A stretch of DNA of 64,000 nucleotides from Actinoplanes octamycinicus. Lineage in GTDB: Bacteria; Actinomycetota; Actinomycetes; Mycobacteriales; Micromonosporaceae. Position 1 is the first letter of the stretch. Each line of letters opens with the position of its first letter. Made by a program: the position numbers and the translations under genes. Location of the stretch: positions 5,747,501 to 5,811,500 of the forward strand of contig NZ_JACHNB010000001.1 in assembly GCF_014205225.1 (NCBI RefSeq). The letters are read 5' to 3'. A model generated the notes under the pieces. It had not been told where the DNA came from. It did not search any database and saw nothing but the letters and a program-made list of their open reading frames with translations. This document shows, piece by piece, positions 32,451 to 40,387 of the stretch.

Positions 32451-33725
32451 TCAGGCGGACTTGCCCTTGGCCTTGCCCTTCGGCTTGGGCTTGTCCTTTC
32501 CCTTGGCCTTGTCCTTGGCCTTCGGTGCTTTCCGGGGCTCGGCCGGGCCCGGCGCGGCCGCCGTTCGCGGCGGCCGCTTCGCCGGGTCCAGCCGGACGGT
32601 GCGGGTGACCGGCTGGGCCGGGGTGACCGGGCTCTCCGCCGAGGTCTCGGTCTGGCAGGCGGCGCAGCTGCTCGGGGGAGCCGCGGCCGTCGCCGGTGAC
32701 GGGGTGCGCGGGTCGTCCGCACTCCACGCCACGAGGCCCGCTGCGACCAGGGCGGCGGCCGCGCCGGCAGCGGCCAGACCGCGCCGGCCGGGCCGCCGGG
32801 TCCGGCCGGCGCGCACCGGCTGGGTGGCGGTGCGGTGCGGCCGGCGCGGCCGGTCGCTCACCGGCGCGACCGTGGGCGCCGCCGTGGTGTGCAGCAGCGA
32901 GGCGGGCGGCAGACCGGCGATCTCGCCGAGCACGTGCGCCACCTCCGCGGCGGTCGGCCGCTCACCCGGCGCCTTCGCCAGGCAGCGCGGCACCAGCCGG
33001 GCCACCGGGGACGGCAGCCCGGGCACGTCCGGCAGCGGGGCGGGCTCGGCGTAGTAGTGCGCCTTCAGCATCTGGGTGGCGGTCGAGGCGTCCCACGGCA
33101 TCCGCCCGGCCAGGCTCTGGTAGAGCAGCAGGCCCAGGGCGTACACATCGGTCGCCGGACGGACCGGGCCACCCTTGATCCGTTCCGGGGCGAGGTAGGC
33201 CGGCGTGCCGAGCAGCTGGCCGTCGGTGCCCTCCATGACGCCGACCGCGGCTGAGATGCCGAAGTCGACCAGCTTCACCCCGCCGGACCCGACCATGACG
33301 TTGCCCGGCTTGACGTCGCGGTGCACCACGCCGCGCTCGTGCGCCGCGGCGAGGGCCGCCGCCACCTGGGCGCAGATCAGCACCGCCAGCCGCCACGGCA
33401 GGGCGGCGCCGCTGAGCAGCTCGGTCAGGGTCCGGCCGTCGACCAGTTCCATCACGACGTACGGCAGCACCGTGCCGCGGTAGGTGGTCTCGCCGTAGTC
33501 GTGCACCGCGACCACCATCGGATGCCGCAGACCGGCCGCCGCGCGGGCCTCGGCGTGCAGCTGGTGCAGCAGGTTCGCGTCGGCGGCCAGCTGCGCCGAG
33601 AGCACCTTGACCGCGACCTCCCGGCCCAGCACGTCGTCCTCGGCCCGCCACACCACCGACATGCCGCCCTGGCCCAGGCGTTCGAGAAGCCGATACCGTC
33701 CGTCGATCAGCAGTCCGTTCTCCAC
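32451..33725 (-). CDS. Serine/threonine protein kinase, membrane-anchored
   Basis: 424 residues from a GTG. The Hanks-type kinase domain is intact: LGQGGMSVVWRAED, VAVKVLS, HRDVKPGNVMVG, VDFGIS and APERIKGG. A basic juxtamembrane segment precedes one membrane helix (GLAAAGAAAALVAAGLVAW, about residues 315-335). The outside part is short, about 85 residues, with a Cys pair (CAACQ) and a tail of alternating Lys with Gly/Pro/Ala. No PASTA repeats are present, so its ligand is unknown. The neighbouring genes offer no clear substrate. Confidence 0.93.
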   Translation of the reverse strand: MENGLLIDGRYRLLERLGQGGMSVVWRAEDDVLGREVAVKVLSAQLAADANLLHQLHAEARAAAGLRHPMVVAVHDYGETTYRGTVLPYVVMELVDGRTLTELLSGAALPWRLAVLICAQVAAALAAAHERGVVHRDVKPGNVMVGSGGVKLVDFGISAAVGVMEGTDGQLLGTPAYLAPERIKGGPVRPATDVYALGLLLYQSLAGRMPWDASTATQMLKAHYYAEPAPLPDVPGLPSPVARLVPRCLAKAPGERPTAAEVAHVLGEIAGLPPASLLHTTAAPTVAPVSDRPRRPHRTATQPVRAGRTRRPGRRGLAAAGAAAALVAAGLVAWSADDPRTPSPATAAAPPSSCAACQTETSAESPVTPAQPVTRTVRLDPAKRPPRTAAAPGPAEPRKAPKAKDKAKGKDKPKPKGKAKGKSA

Positions 33726-33736
33726 GACACCTGCCG

Positions 33737-34122
33737 ATGCCCACCGGCCGCCCGCTCAAACCCCGGTGGGGGGCGACCGCCATCGCGATCGAGGCCGGGT
33801 TCATGCTGGCCGCCTGCTACGCCGCCACCCGGAACCTGTGGGTCCCGATCGGTCCGCACTTCGGCTGGAACTTCGCCGCCGGCGGCGTCTTCGGCGTCGT
33901 GGTCTCGGGTAACGGCGAGTCGAAGGGCCTGCTCGAAGCCTCGACGTCGGGGCCGGTCGCCTCAGCGGTGGCGCCTTCGGGCCGGAGGGCAGCCCGTACA
34001 CGGTGCTGGCCGGCGTGGTCCTGACCGTGGTGTTCCGGTGGCTGGCCAAACGCCGCGGGCACCTCGTCCCGCGTCGGCGCCGCGCGGCGCAGGCCCCGGC
34101 GAGCGCTACAGTCGCCCGGTGA
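33737..34122 (+). pseudogene. CPBP intramembrane protease, truncated and frameshifted
   Basis: The reading frame gives AACYAATRNLWVPIGPHFGWNFAAGGVFGVVVSG, the C-terminal half of a CPBP (CAAX protease and bacteriocin-processing) protein. At about 33957 the match moves to another frame as LSGGAFGPEGSPYTVLAGVV, the usual continuation, so one base has been gained or lost. The N-terminal half with the EExxxR catalytic motif is missing; sequence upstream is the start of the kinase gene. This is a decayed fragment. Confidence 0.8.
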
Positions 34123-34147
34123 TTCCGCTCCGGAGACTCCCGGACCG

Positions 34148-34369
34148 GTGGCGGCGGTGGCCGGTCACGGCCCGGGATCTGCCACCCCGGGCGAGACCGA
34201 GGTGCTCCGGCTCCTCGCGGAGGGCCTGTCCAACAGCGAGATCGCCGCCGCCCTGGTGATCAGCCACGAGACGGTCAAGACGTACGTGTCCCGCATCCTC
34301 ACCAAACTCGACCTGCGCGACCGGGTGCAGGCCGTGGTGTACGCCTACCGCCGCGGCCTGGTGACCTGA
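34148..34369 (+). pseudogene. LuxR-type HTH remnant of a response regulator
   Basis: 73 residues from GTG, almost all a LuxR C-terminal helix-turn-helix ([42 protein letters not shown]). The receiver domain expected ahead of it is absent and there is no ribosome site. It follows the CPBP pseudogene, so the simplest reading is the 3' end of a deleted regulator. A functional stand-alone HTH protein cannot be excluded. Confidence 0.65.
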
Positions 34370-34373
34370 CCGG

Positions 34374-35153
34374 TCAGAGCGCCGCGCGGACCCGGTCGGC
34401 GAGGGTGGGCCACAGCGGGGCGGCGGCGCCGATGGTCAGCTCGGTGGAGAAGTCCGCGCCGTGGCCGCCGAGGACCACGCCGGCCTCCCGGGCGATCAGC
34501 GCGCCGGCCGCGATGTCCCACAGGTTCGTGTCCAGGGCCACGCCGCCGTCGAGCCGGCCGGCGGCCTGGTAGACCAGATTCAGCGCGGCCGGGACCCGGC
34601 GGATGTCGCCGCACACCGGCAGCAGCGCCCGGACCACCTTGGCGGCACGCTCCTTGGTCGCCGGGTTCGGCTGGAAGCTGACCCCGATCAGCGCCCGCTC
34701 CAGCGGCGGGCCGGCCGAGGCGGTGATCGGCTCGCCGCCCAGCAGGGCGCCGCCGCCGTCGACCGCGCTGAACGTCTCACCGGCGGCCGGGTCGTGCACC
34801 ACCGCGAGCCGGGCCTGCTCCTGGTGGTAGAGCGCGATGCAGACCGACCACGGGCCGGTACGGCTGATGTAGTTGCGGGTGCCGTCCAGCGGGTCGATCA
34901 CCCAGGTCCACCCGCTCGTACCGGAATGGCCGTGTCCCTCCTCGGCCTGCACCGCGTCGGCCGGGAAGGCGGAGCGGACCGCGTCCACGATGAGCCGCTC
35001 GCTGGCGATGTCGACATCGGAGACGACGTCGTTGACGTGCGCCTTGGGCGCGCCGACCCGCAGGGTGTCGCGCCGCTCCAGCTGCAGCCGGCCGGCTCGT
35101 ACCGCGAGGTCGGCGACCAGCTCGCGGGCCGCCGAGAGATCTCGATCAGTCAC
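34374..35153 (-). CDS. Inositol monophosphatase family protein
   Basis: 259 residues. The metal-dependent phosphatase signatures are present: AEEGHG (about residue 75), WVIDPLDGTRNYI (about 90) and the late LWDIAAGALIAREAGVVLGG. Family members hydrolyse inositol phosphate, histidinol phosphate or fructose-1,6-bisphosphate, and sequence alone does not choose. Divergent from the MBL-fold hydrolase gene. Confidence 0.92.
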   Translation of the reverse strand: MTDRDLSAARELVADLAVRAGRLQLERRDTLRVGAPKAHVNDVVSDVDIASERLIVDAVRSAFPADAVQAEEGHGHSGTSGWTWVIDPLDGTRNYISRTGPWSVCIALYHQEQARLAVVHDPAAGETFSAVDGGGALLGGEPITASAGPPLERALIGVSFQPNPATKERAAKVVRALLPVCGDIRRVPAALNLVYQAAGRLDGGVALDTNLWDIAAGALIAREAGVVLGGHGADFSTELTIGAAAPLWPTLADRVRAAL

Positions 35154-35228
35154 CGCCGAAGACTAGCCGAATGGGCACTCGGAAGTGCCTTCTGTCCGGC
35201 TTCGGCGGGCGGACCTAGCGTCGATCGC

Positions 35229-36038
35229 ATGACCGAGTACCGCGTGCACACCTACACCGCCGCCGAGGCGGGCCTGTTCGTCAACAGCTACCTGGTCGAG
35301 TCGGCCGAGGGGGTGGTGCTGGTCGACGCGAGCCTGCTGCTCTCCGACGCCCGCGCGCTCGCCGCCCGCCTCGAAGCGCTGCACAAGCCGCTGCTCGGCG
35401 TCTTCGTCACGCACGCGCACCCGGACCACTTCAACGGCCTGCCGACGGTCGCCGGCGACGACGTGCCGGTGTACGCGACCGCCGCGGTGGCCGACACGAT
35501 CGACCGGATCGCCGAGCCGAAGCGGGCGCAGTGGCAGCCGGTCTACGGCGCGGAGTGGCCGGACAAGCACCGGGTCCCGGACCGCCGGCTCTCCGACGGG
35601 GACCTGGTGCAGCTCGGCGGCCTGCGGTTCGAGGTGCACCAGGTCGGCGCGGCGGAGAGCCACGCCGACTCCTATCTCGTCCTGGACGACCAGGCCTTCA
35701 TCGGTGACCTGGCCTTTCACCGGGTGCATCCGTACACCGCGGACGGGCACACCGGCGACTGGCTGGCGGCGCTCGACCACCTGGAGGCCGAGCTGGCCGG
35801 GCGGACGCTGCTGCCCGGGCACGGCGCGCCCGGCGACGCCGGCATGCTGGCCGACCAGCGGCGGTACCTGATGATGTACCGCGAGGTGGTGGCCCGGCTG
35901 GCCGGCGGCGCGCCGCGGCTGACCGACGCGCAGCGCGAGGAGCTGACCGCGACGATGTGCCGCTTCCTGCCGGGCGCGCCGCTGACCTGGATGATCGGGC
36001 TCGGCGCCGACGCGGTCGCCGCCGAGCTCGCGGCCTGA
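35229..36038 (+). CDS. MBL-fold metallo-hydrolase
   Basis: 269 residues from the ATG nearest the divergent gap; no clear ribosome site. The zinc motif THAHPDHFNG (about residues 60-69), the later ESHADSYLV with His, FIGDLAF with Asp and LLPGHGAPGD with His make a full metallo-beta-lactamase-fold site. The substrate is open; glyoxalase II-like, lactonase-like and other members share these motifs. The gene ends 8 bases before an inverted repeat. Confidence 0.9.
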   Translation: MTEYRVHTYTAAEAGLFVNSYLVESAEGVVLVDASLLLSDARALAARLEALHKPLLGVFVTHAHPDHFNGLPTVAGDDVPVYATAAVADTIDRIAEPKRAQWQPVYGAEWPDKHRVPDRRLSDGDLVQLGGLRFEVHQVGAAESHADSYLVLDDQAFIGDLAFHRVHPYTADGHTGDWLAALDHLEAELAGRTLLPGHGAPGDAGMLADQRRYLMMYREVVARLAGGAPRLTDAQREELTATMCRFLPGAPLTWMIGLGADAVAAELAA

Positions 36039-36046
36039 GCCCGCCG

Positions 36047-36120
36047 CGCACGGTCCGGCTGGGCCGCACGGGTGTCTCCGAGGTGCCGAGACACCCGTGA
36101 GAGCCAGCCGGGACCGTGCG
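36047..36120. repeat. Two-tier inverted repeat (copy 2), probable bidirectional terminator
   Basis: Second copy of the element at 5.5 kb. The inner stem (36057-36078 with 36088-36109) has the same GGCTGG and CACGGGTGTCTC blocks with a 4-base mismatched patch and a 9-base apex. The outer stem CGCACGGTCC (36047-36056) pairs perfectly with 36111-36120 but differs in sequence from copy 1. It too lies between convergent genes. Confidence 0.85.
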
Positions 36121-36122
36121 GC

Positions 36123-37373
36123 TCAGGGGACCGTGACCTGCCGCCACGTCCGGCCGTCGTCGGAGAGGCAGAGCTTCTTCTCGGAGAACACCACGTAGCG
36201 GCCCGCCCCGTCGTGGGTGATCCGGTTGGTCAGCGGCTCCTGCAGTTCGTCGGGGAAGCCGGGCAGCGCGACCGCCCAGTACTGCCGGTCGTCGTAGACC
36301 TGGAAGGTCCCGCCCGCCCGGACGGCGTGCGCGCCGTCCGCGGTGACCGTGCCGGGCTCGATCGTCTCGGGCAGGGCGAGGCCGGTCACCGGCTGCCAGG
36401 TCAGGCCGCCGTCGGTGGTGCGGTAGGGGTCCTGTCGCCGATCGTCGCGGTAGAGCAGCGCGTAGCCGGTCGAGCCGGAATCGGCCGCCACGGTCGGCAG
36501 GTAGATCTGGGGGACGAAGTCGGGCTGCGGCTCGATCCGCAGACCCCCGGCGAACACGTGGGTGTGCCAGCTCCGGCCGTTGTCGCCGCTGACCGCGACC
36601 GCGGGCTTGCGGGTGACCGGGTCCAGCCCAGGAATCCACATCCGGCCGCCGGCTGGCACGCTGACCGCGTCGGTCCAGCTGTCCTGGAAGGTGAATCCGG
36701 CCGGCTGGTGGGCCAGTGGCGCGAACCGGCCGGTCGCCGGGTCGACCGCGTAGACCCGGCAAGAGTCCTCCCGGCCGACCAGGCGACAGTCGACCGGCTT
36801 GGTGCCCGCGGGCGCGGCGGCCACCGGTTCCGGATCGACCGTCGCCGGCCGCCAGGTGCGGCCCCCGTCCTTCGAGGTCCAGAGCAGCTCCATGGTGGCC
36901 GGGTCGGGGGTGGCCGGCGGCGAGGAGTCCTCCGTCAGGATCCGGGAGTCGCGCCAGGCGAGCAGGCCCTTGCCCAGCACCACCAGGTCGGTGACCAGGT
37001 TCGGCGAGGCGGGCACGGCGCGGCGCTGCCAGGTGGCGCCGCCGTCCGGGGAGGCGTACAGCTGCCGGCCGCAGTCGACGCAGCGCTCGACCACGGCGTA
37101 CAGGTCGTCCGGGCCGGTCGACACCACCTGGGCGAGCCGCGGGAAGTCGGCGGGCGGGCCGGGGTCGACCGGCGGTGGCGGATCGGACGGCGAGCCGGTC
37201 GCGACCGCGTACCCGAAACCGGTCGCCAGCAGCACGCTGAGCACCGCCGCCAGGCCCGCCCCGAGCGAGCGGCGGCGGTGGCGCGCCGCGCGCTGCCGGA
37301 TCACCGCGAAGTCCGGTTGGCGCACCGCCTGCTCGGCGTAGGCGCGCAGGTCGTCGAAGCGGGTGTCAGGCAT
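36123..37373 (-). CDS. Membrane-anchored beta-propeller protein, sigma-linked
   Basis: 416 residues. About 45 cytoplasmic residues with FDDLRAYAEQAV and a basic patch precede one membrane helix (GAGLAAVLSVLLATGFGYAVA). The large outside part carries BNR/sialidase-like repeats (SPDGGATWQRR, SKDGGRTWRPA, SGDNGRSWHTH, TTDGGLTWQPV, SDDGRTWRQVTV). Its start overlaps the end of the sigma factor gene by 8 bases. By position and topology it could be an anti-sigma factor with an extracellular sensor, but no known anti-sigma domain is visible. Confidence 0.8.
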   Translation of the reverse strand: MPDTRFDDLRAYAEQAVRQPDFAVIRQRAARHRRRSLGAGLAAVLSVLLATGFGYAVATGSPSDPPPPVDPGPPADFPRLAQVVSTGPDDLYAVVERCVDCGRQLYASPDGGATWQRRAVPASPNLVTDLVVLGKGLLAWRDSRILTEDSSPPATPDPATMELLWTSKDGGRTWRPATVDPEPVAAAPAGTKPVDCRLVGREDSCRVYAVDPATGRFAPLAHQPAGFTFQDSWTDAVSVPAGGRMWIPGLDPVTRKPAVAVSGDNGRSWHTHVFAGGLRIEPQPDFVPQIYLPTVAADSGSTGYALLYRDDRRQDPYRTTDGGLTWQPVTGLALPETIEPGTVTADGAHAVRAGGTFQVYDDRQYWAVALPGFPDELQEPLTNRITHDGAGRYVVFSEKKLCLSDDGRTWRQVTVP

Positions 37374-37887
37374 GGCGGGCCTCCTTCGCGAGCGGGGGTT
37401 GGTTGTCGTCCGCGAGCAGGCGGGCCAGCGAGGCCCGGCCGCGCGACAGGCGCGCTTTCACGGTTCCTTCCGGTACGCCCAGCGTGGCCGCCACCTCACC
37501 GACCGGCAGATCGGCCAGGTAGTGCAGCACCACCGCCTCCCGGGTCGGCGGGGCGAGCCGGCGCAGCGCCGCGAGCAGCGCCACCCGGTCGGCGGACAAC
37601 CCGGGCACGCTCGCCGCGGCCGGCTCCACCCGGCCGGCCCGGACCAGCCGGTCGAACAGCCACCGGCGCCGGTACCGGCTGCGGGCCACGTTCAGCGCCA
37701 CCACCCGCAGCCAGCGCTCGGTGTCGTCGGCGCCGTGGAACGCCCGCGGCGCGCCGAGCGCCCGGGCGAACGCCTCCTGCACCGCGTCCTCCGCCTCGGC
37801 CAGGTCCCCGACCAGGCCGAACACCTGCGTCACCAGCCTCCGGTAGAAGACCTGGTACGCCTGGCGCACCGCGTCTTCGGTATCCAC
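37366..37887 (-). CDS. SigE-family ECF sigma factor
   Basis: 173 residues from a GTG. Region 2 shows YRRLVTQVFGLVGDLAEAEDAVQEAFARAL and VALNVARSRYRRR; region 4 shows LPVGEVAATLGVPEGTVKARLSRGRASLARLL. It matches the SigE-type group abundant in actinobacteria. The overlapping downstream propeller protein is the likely regulator or target. Divergent from the cysteine-desulfurase-like gene. Confidence 0.92.
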   Translation of the reverse strand: MDTEDAVRQAYQVFYRRLVTQVFGLVGDLAEAEDAVQEAFARALGAPRAFHGADDTERWLRVVALNVARSRYRRRWLFDRLVRAGRVEPAAASVPGLSADRVALLAALRRLAPPTREAVVLHYLADLPVGEVAATLGVPEGTVKARLSRGRASLARLLADDNQPPLAKEARHA

Positions 37888-37984
37888 ACACGCTCCCGGG
37901 GTCGATGGTCTTTCCTAGAGGACCGACAGCGCGACCGTACGGTTGCATCCGATCCGGACATCGCCTGGGACATAGGTTGACCGC

Positions 37985-39184
37985 ATGAGCTTCGACGTGA
38001 CCGCCCTGCGGGGCCACTTCCCCTCCCTCGACCACGGGCTCGCCTTCTTCGACGGCCCGGGCGGCACGCAGACCCCGCGTCCGGTCGCCGACGCGATCGT
38101 GGCCACCCTGACCGGGCCGCTCTCCAACCGCGGCTCGGTCAGCGTCTCCGAGCTGAACGCGGAGCGCGCCGTCACCGAGTTCCGGGCCGCCTACGCCGAC
38201 CTGCTCGGGGTGCCCGCGCAGGGCATCGTGCACGGGCGCAGCGCCACCCAGCTGACCTACGACTTCGCCCGCCACCTGGCGAAGACCTGGCGGCCCGGCG
38301 ACGAGGTCGTGGTCAGCCGGCTCGACCACGACAGCAACGTGCGCCCGTGGATCCAGCAGGCCGAGCGGGCCGGCGCCACGGTCCGCTGGATCGAGTTCGA
38401 CACCGTCAGCACCGAGCTGGACCTGGACTCGCTGCGCCGGGTGCTGTCGCCGCGCACCCGGCTGGTCGCGGTGACCGCCGCGTCCAACCTGGTCGGCACG
38501 GTGCCGCCGGTCCGCGCGGTGGCCGATCTGGCACACGAGGCCGGCGCGCTGGTCTACGTGGACGGCGTGCACTACGCGGCCCACCACCGGGTGGACGTGG
38601 CGGAGCTGGGCGCCGACCTGTTCGTCTGCTCGCCGTACAAGTTCCTCGGCCCGCACTGCGGGGTCCTGGCCGGCGACCCGGAGCTGCTGGAGACCATCCG
38701 GCCGGACAAGCTGGTACCGTCGTCGGACTCGGTCCCGGAGCGGTTCGAGTTCGGCACCCTGCCGTACGAGATCCTGGCCGGCGCCACCGCGGCGGTCGAC
38801 TTCCTGGCGGCGATCGACCCGGGCGCCGGGGCGACCCGGCCGGAGCGGCTGACCAGCTCGCTGGCCGCGGTGCACGGGCACGAGTCGGCGCTGCGCCGCC
38901 GGGTCGAGGACGGCCTGCACGACCTCGGCGACGCGGTGACCCGGTACTCGCGGGCGGCCGAGCGCACCCCGACCCTGCTGATGAGTTTCGCCGGCCGGGA
39001 CGCCCGGGACGCGCAGGTGCACCTGGCCGGCCGTGGGGTGCTGGCGCCGGCCGGGTCGTTCTACGCCTACGAGCCGTTCACCGCGATGAAGCTGGAGGCG
39101 CCCGCGCTGCGGGTCGGCCTGGCCCCCTACAGCACCGCCGAGGAGGTGGATCGGCTGCTGGCCGGGCTGGCCGCTTTCCTCTGA
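37985..39184 (+). CDS. Cysteine desulfurase-like PLP enzyme
   Basis: 399 residues, aminotransferase class V fold. Recognisable are FDGPGGTQTPRPV at the N-terminus, VSRLDHDSNVRPW, VYVDGVHYAAHHRVD with the PLP-binding Asp, and SPYKFLGPHCG with the Schiff-base Lys. It matches the cysteine desulfurase-like subfamily whose physiological role is not settled. No Fe-S assembly genes are next to it. The start ATG has no ribosome site; leaderless translation is plausible with TAGGTT 11-16 bases upstream. Confidence 0.88.
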   Translation: MSFDVTALRGHFPSLDHGLAFFDGPGGTQTPRPVADAIVATLTGPLSNRGSVSVSELNAERAVTEFRAAYADLLGVPAQGIVHGRSATQLTYDFARHLAKTWRPGDEVVVSRLDHDSNVRPWIQQAERAGATVRWIEFDTVSTELDLDSLRRVLSPRTRLVAVTAASNLVGTVPPVRAVADLAHEAGALVYVDGVHYAAHHRVDVAELGADLFVCSPYKFLGPHCGVLAGDPELLETIRPDKLVPSSDSVPERFEFGTLPYEILAGATAAVDFLAAIDPGAGATRPERLTSSLAAVHGHESALRRRVEDGLHDLGDAVTRYSRAAERTPTLLMSFAGRDARDAQVHLAGRGVLAPAGSFYAYEPFTAMKLEAPALRVGLAPYSTAEEVDRLLAGLAAFL

Positions 39185-39208
39185 GGAACGACGGGTGGAG
39201 GATGGGTC

Positions 39209-40387
39209 GTGATGCTCGCGCCTATGGAAGCCGTCCGCCGGCTGATGGATCTGCGGCACCGCGGCCGGGCGGAGGACCTGCCCCGGGTGCTCGCCGATGC
39301 CGCGCCGCTGCTCGACGCCGAACACGCCACCGTGCTGCTGGTCGACTACGGGCAGGTGGCACTGCATCCGCTGCGCGGCACCACGGTCGACACGGCGGTC
39401 TCGCTGCCACTGGAGGACTCCCTCGCCGGCCGGGCGTTCACCAGGGCCGAGCCGCAGTGGCTCGACGAACCCGGCGGCGGGCTGCTCTGGCTGCCGCTGC
39501 TGCACGGGGCGGAGCGGCTCGGCGTGCTGGAGCTGCGCCTCAAGATCGATCCGGATGACGTCACCCGGCACGACCTGGAGGTGATCGCCGCGCTGGTGGC
39601 CGAGCTGATCGCCAGCCGGCGGTTCTACGGCGACGCGGTGGAGCACACCCGGCGGCGGATGCCGATGCAGCTGGCCGCCGAGATCATCTGGAACCAGCTG
39701 CCGCCGCTGACCTTCGCGGTCGACGGGACGATGGTCACCGCGGTGCTGGAGCCCTGCTACGACGTCGGCGGGGACGCCTTCGACTACGCGGCCAACGACG
39801 ACGTGCTGCACGTCGCGCTCTTCGACACGGTGGGCCACGGGATCAGCGCGAGCGCGCTCACGACGCTGACGCTGAACACGTACCGTAATGCTCGTCGCTC
39901 GGGATTGTCGCTGACCGACACCTGCCGCTCGATCGACAAGTGGATCCGGGCGCAGTACCCGGGGGCCTTCGTCACCGCGCTGCTGGCCGAGCTGGACATG
40001 GCGACCGGCGCCTACCGGCGGATCAGCGCCGGGCACCCGGCCGAGCTGTTCCTGCGCGACGGGCGGGCCCGGCAGCCGCTGCCCACGCCGACCACGCTGC
40101 CGCTCGGCCTCGGGCACATGCTGCGCCGTCCGCCGCGGGTGGTCGAGCAGCAGCTGGAGCCGGGCGACACGCTGGTCCTCTACACCGACGGGATCACCGA
40201 GGCGCGGGACGCCTCCGGGAGCCTCTTCGGCACCGAGCGGCTCAGCGCGTTCCTGCTGGACGCGCTGAGCCGGGGGACACCGTCGCCGGAGGTGATGCGC
40301 CGGCTGATCCAGGCGATCGTCTCCTACGAGGACGGCGAGCTGCGGGACGACGCTACCGCGGCGATGCTGCAGTGGCGGCGGCACTGA
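39209..40387 (+). CDS. GAF and SpoIIE-type serine phosphatase
   Basis: 392 residues from a GTG after GGAGG. Residues about 25-135 form a GAF-like sensor (ATVLLVDYGQVALHPLRG, GGLLWLPLLHGAERLGVLEL). The rest is a PP2C/SpoIIE phosphatase: YDVGGDAFDYA, FDTVGHGISAS, GHPAELFLRDG, LYTDGITEARD and REDD-like ELRDDATAAML. Such enzymes dephosphorylate anti-sigma antagonists, so a partner-switching role is likely, though no antagonist or kinase gene is adjacent. It overlaps the convergent membrane fusion gene by 35 bases. Confidence 0.9.
   Translation: MMLAPMEAVRRLMDLRHRGRAEDLPRVLADAAPLLDAEHATVLLVDYGQVALHPLRGTTVDTAVSLPLEDSLAGRAFTRAEPQWLDEPGGGLLWLPLLHGAERLGVLELRLKIDPDDVTRHDLEVIAALVAELIASRRFYGDAVEHTRRRMPMQLAAEIIWNQLPPLTFAVDGTMVTAVLEPCYDVGGDAFDYAANDDVLHVALFDTVGHGISASALTTLTLNTYRNARRSGLSLTDTCRSIDKWIRAQYPGAFVTALLAELDMATGAYRRISAGHPAELFLRDGRARQPLPTPTTLPLGLGHMLRRPPRVVEQQLEPGDTLVLYTDGITEARDASGSLFGTERLSAFLLDALSRGTPSPEVMRRLIQAIVSYEDGELRDDATAAMLQWRRH

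Noticed and set aside
37496..40384. A 962-codon minus-strand open frame
   Set aside because: It is antisense to the desulfurase-like and phosphatase genes and has no protein-like pattern.
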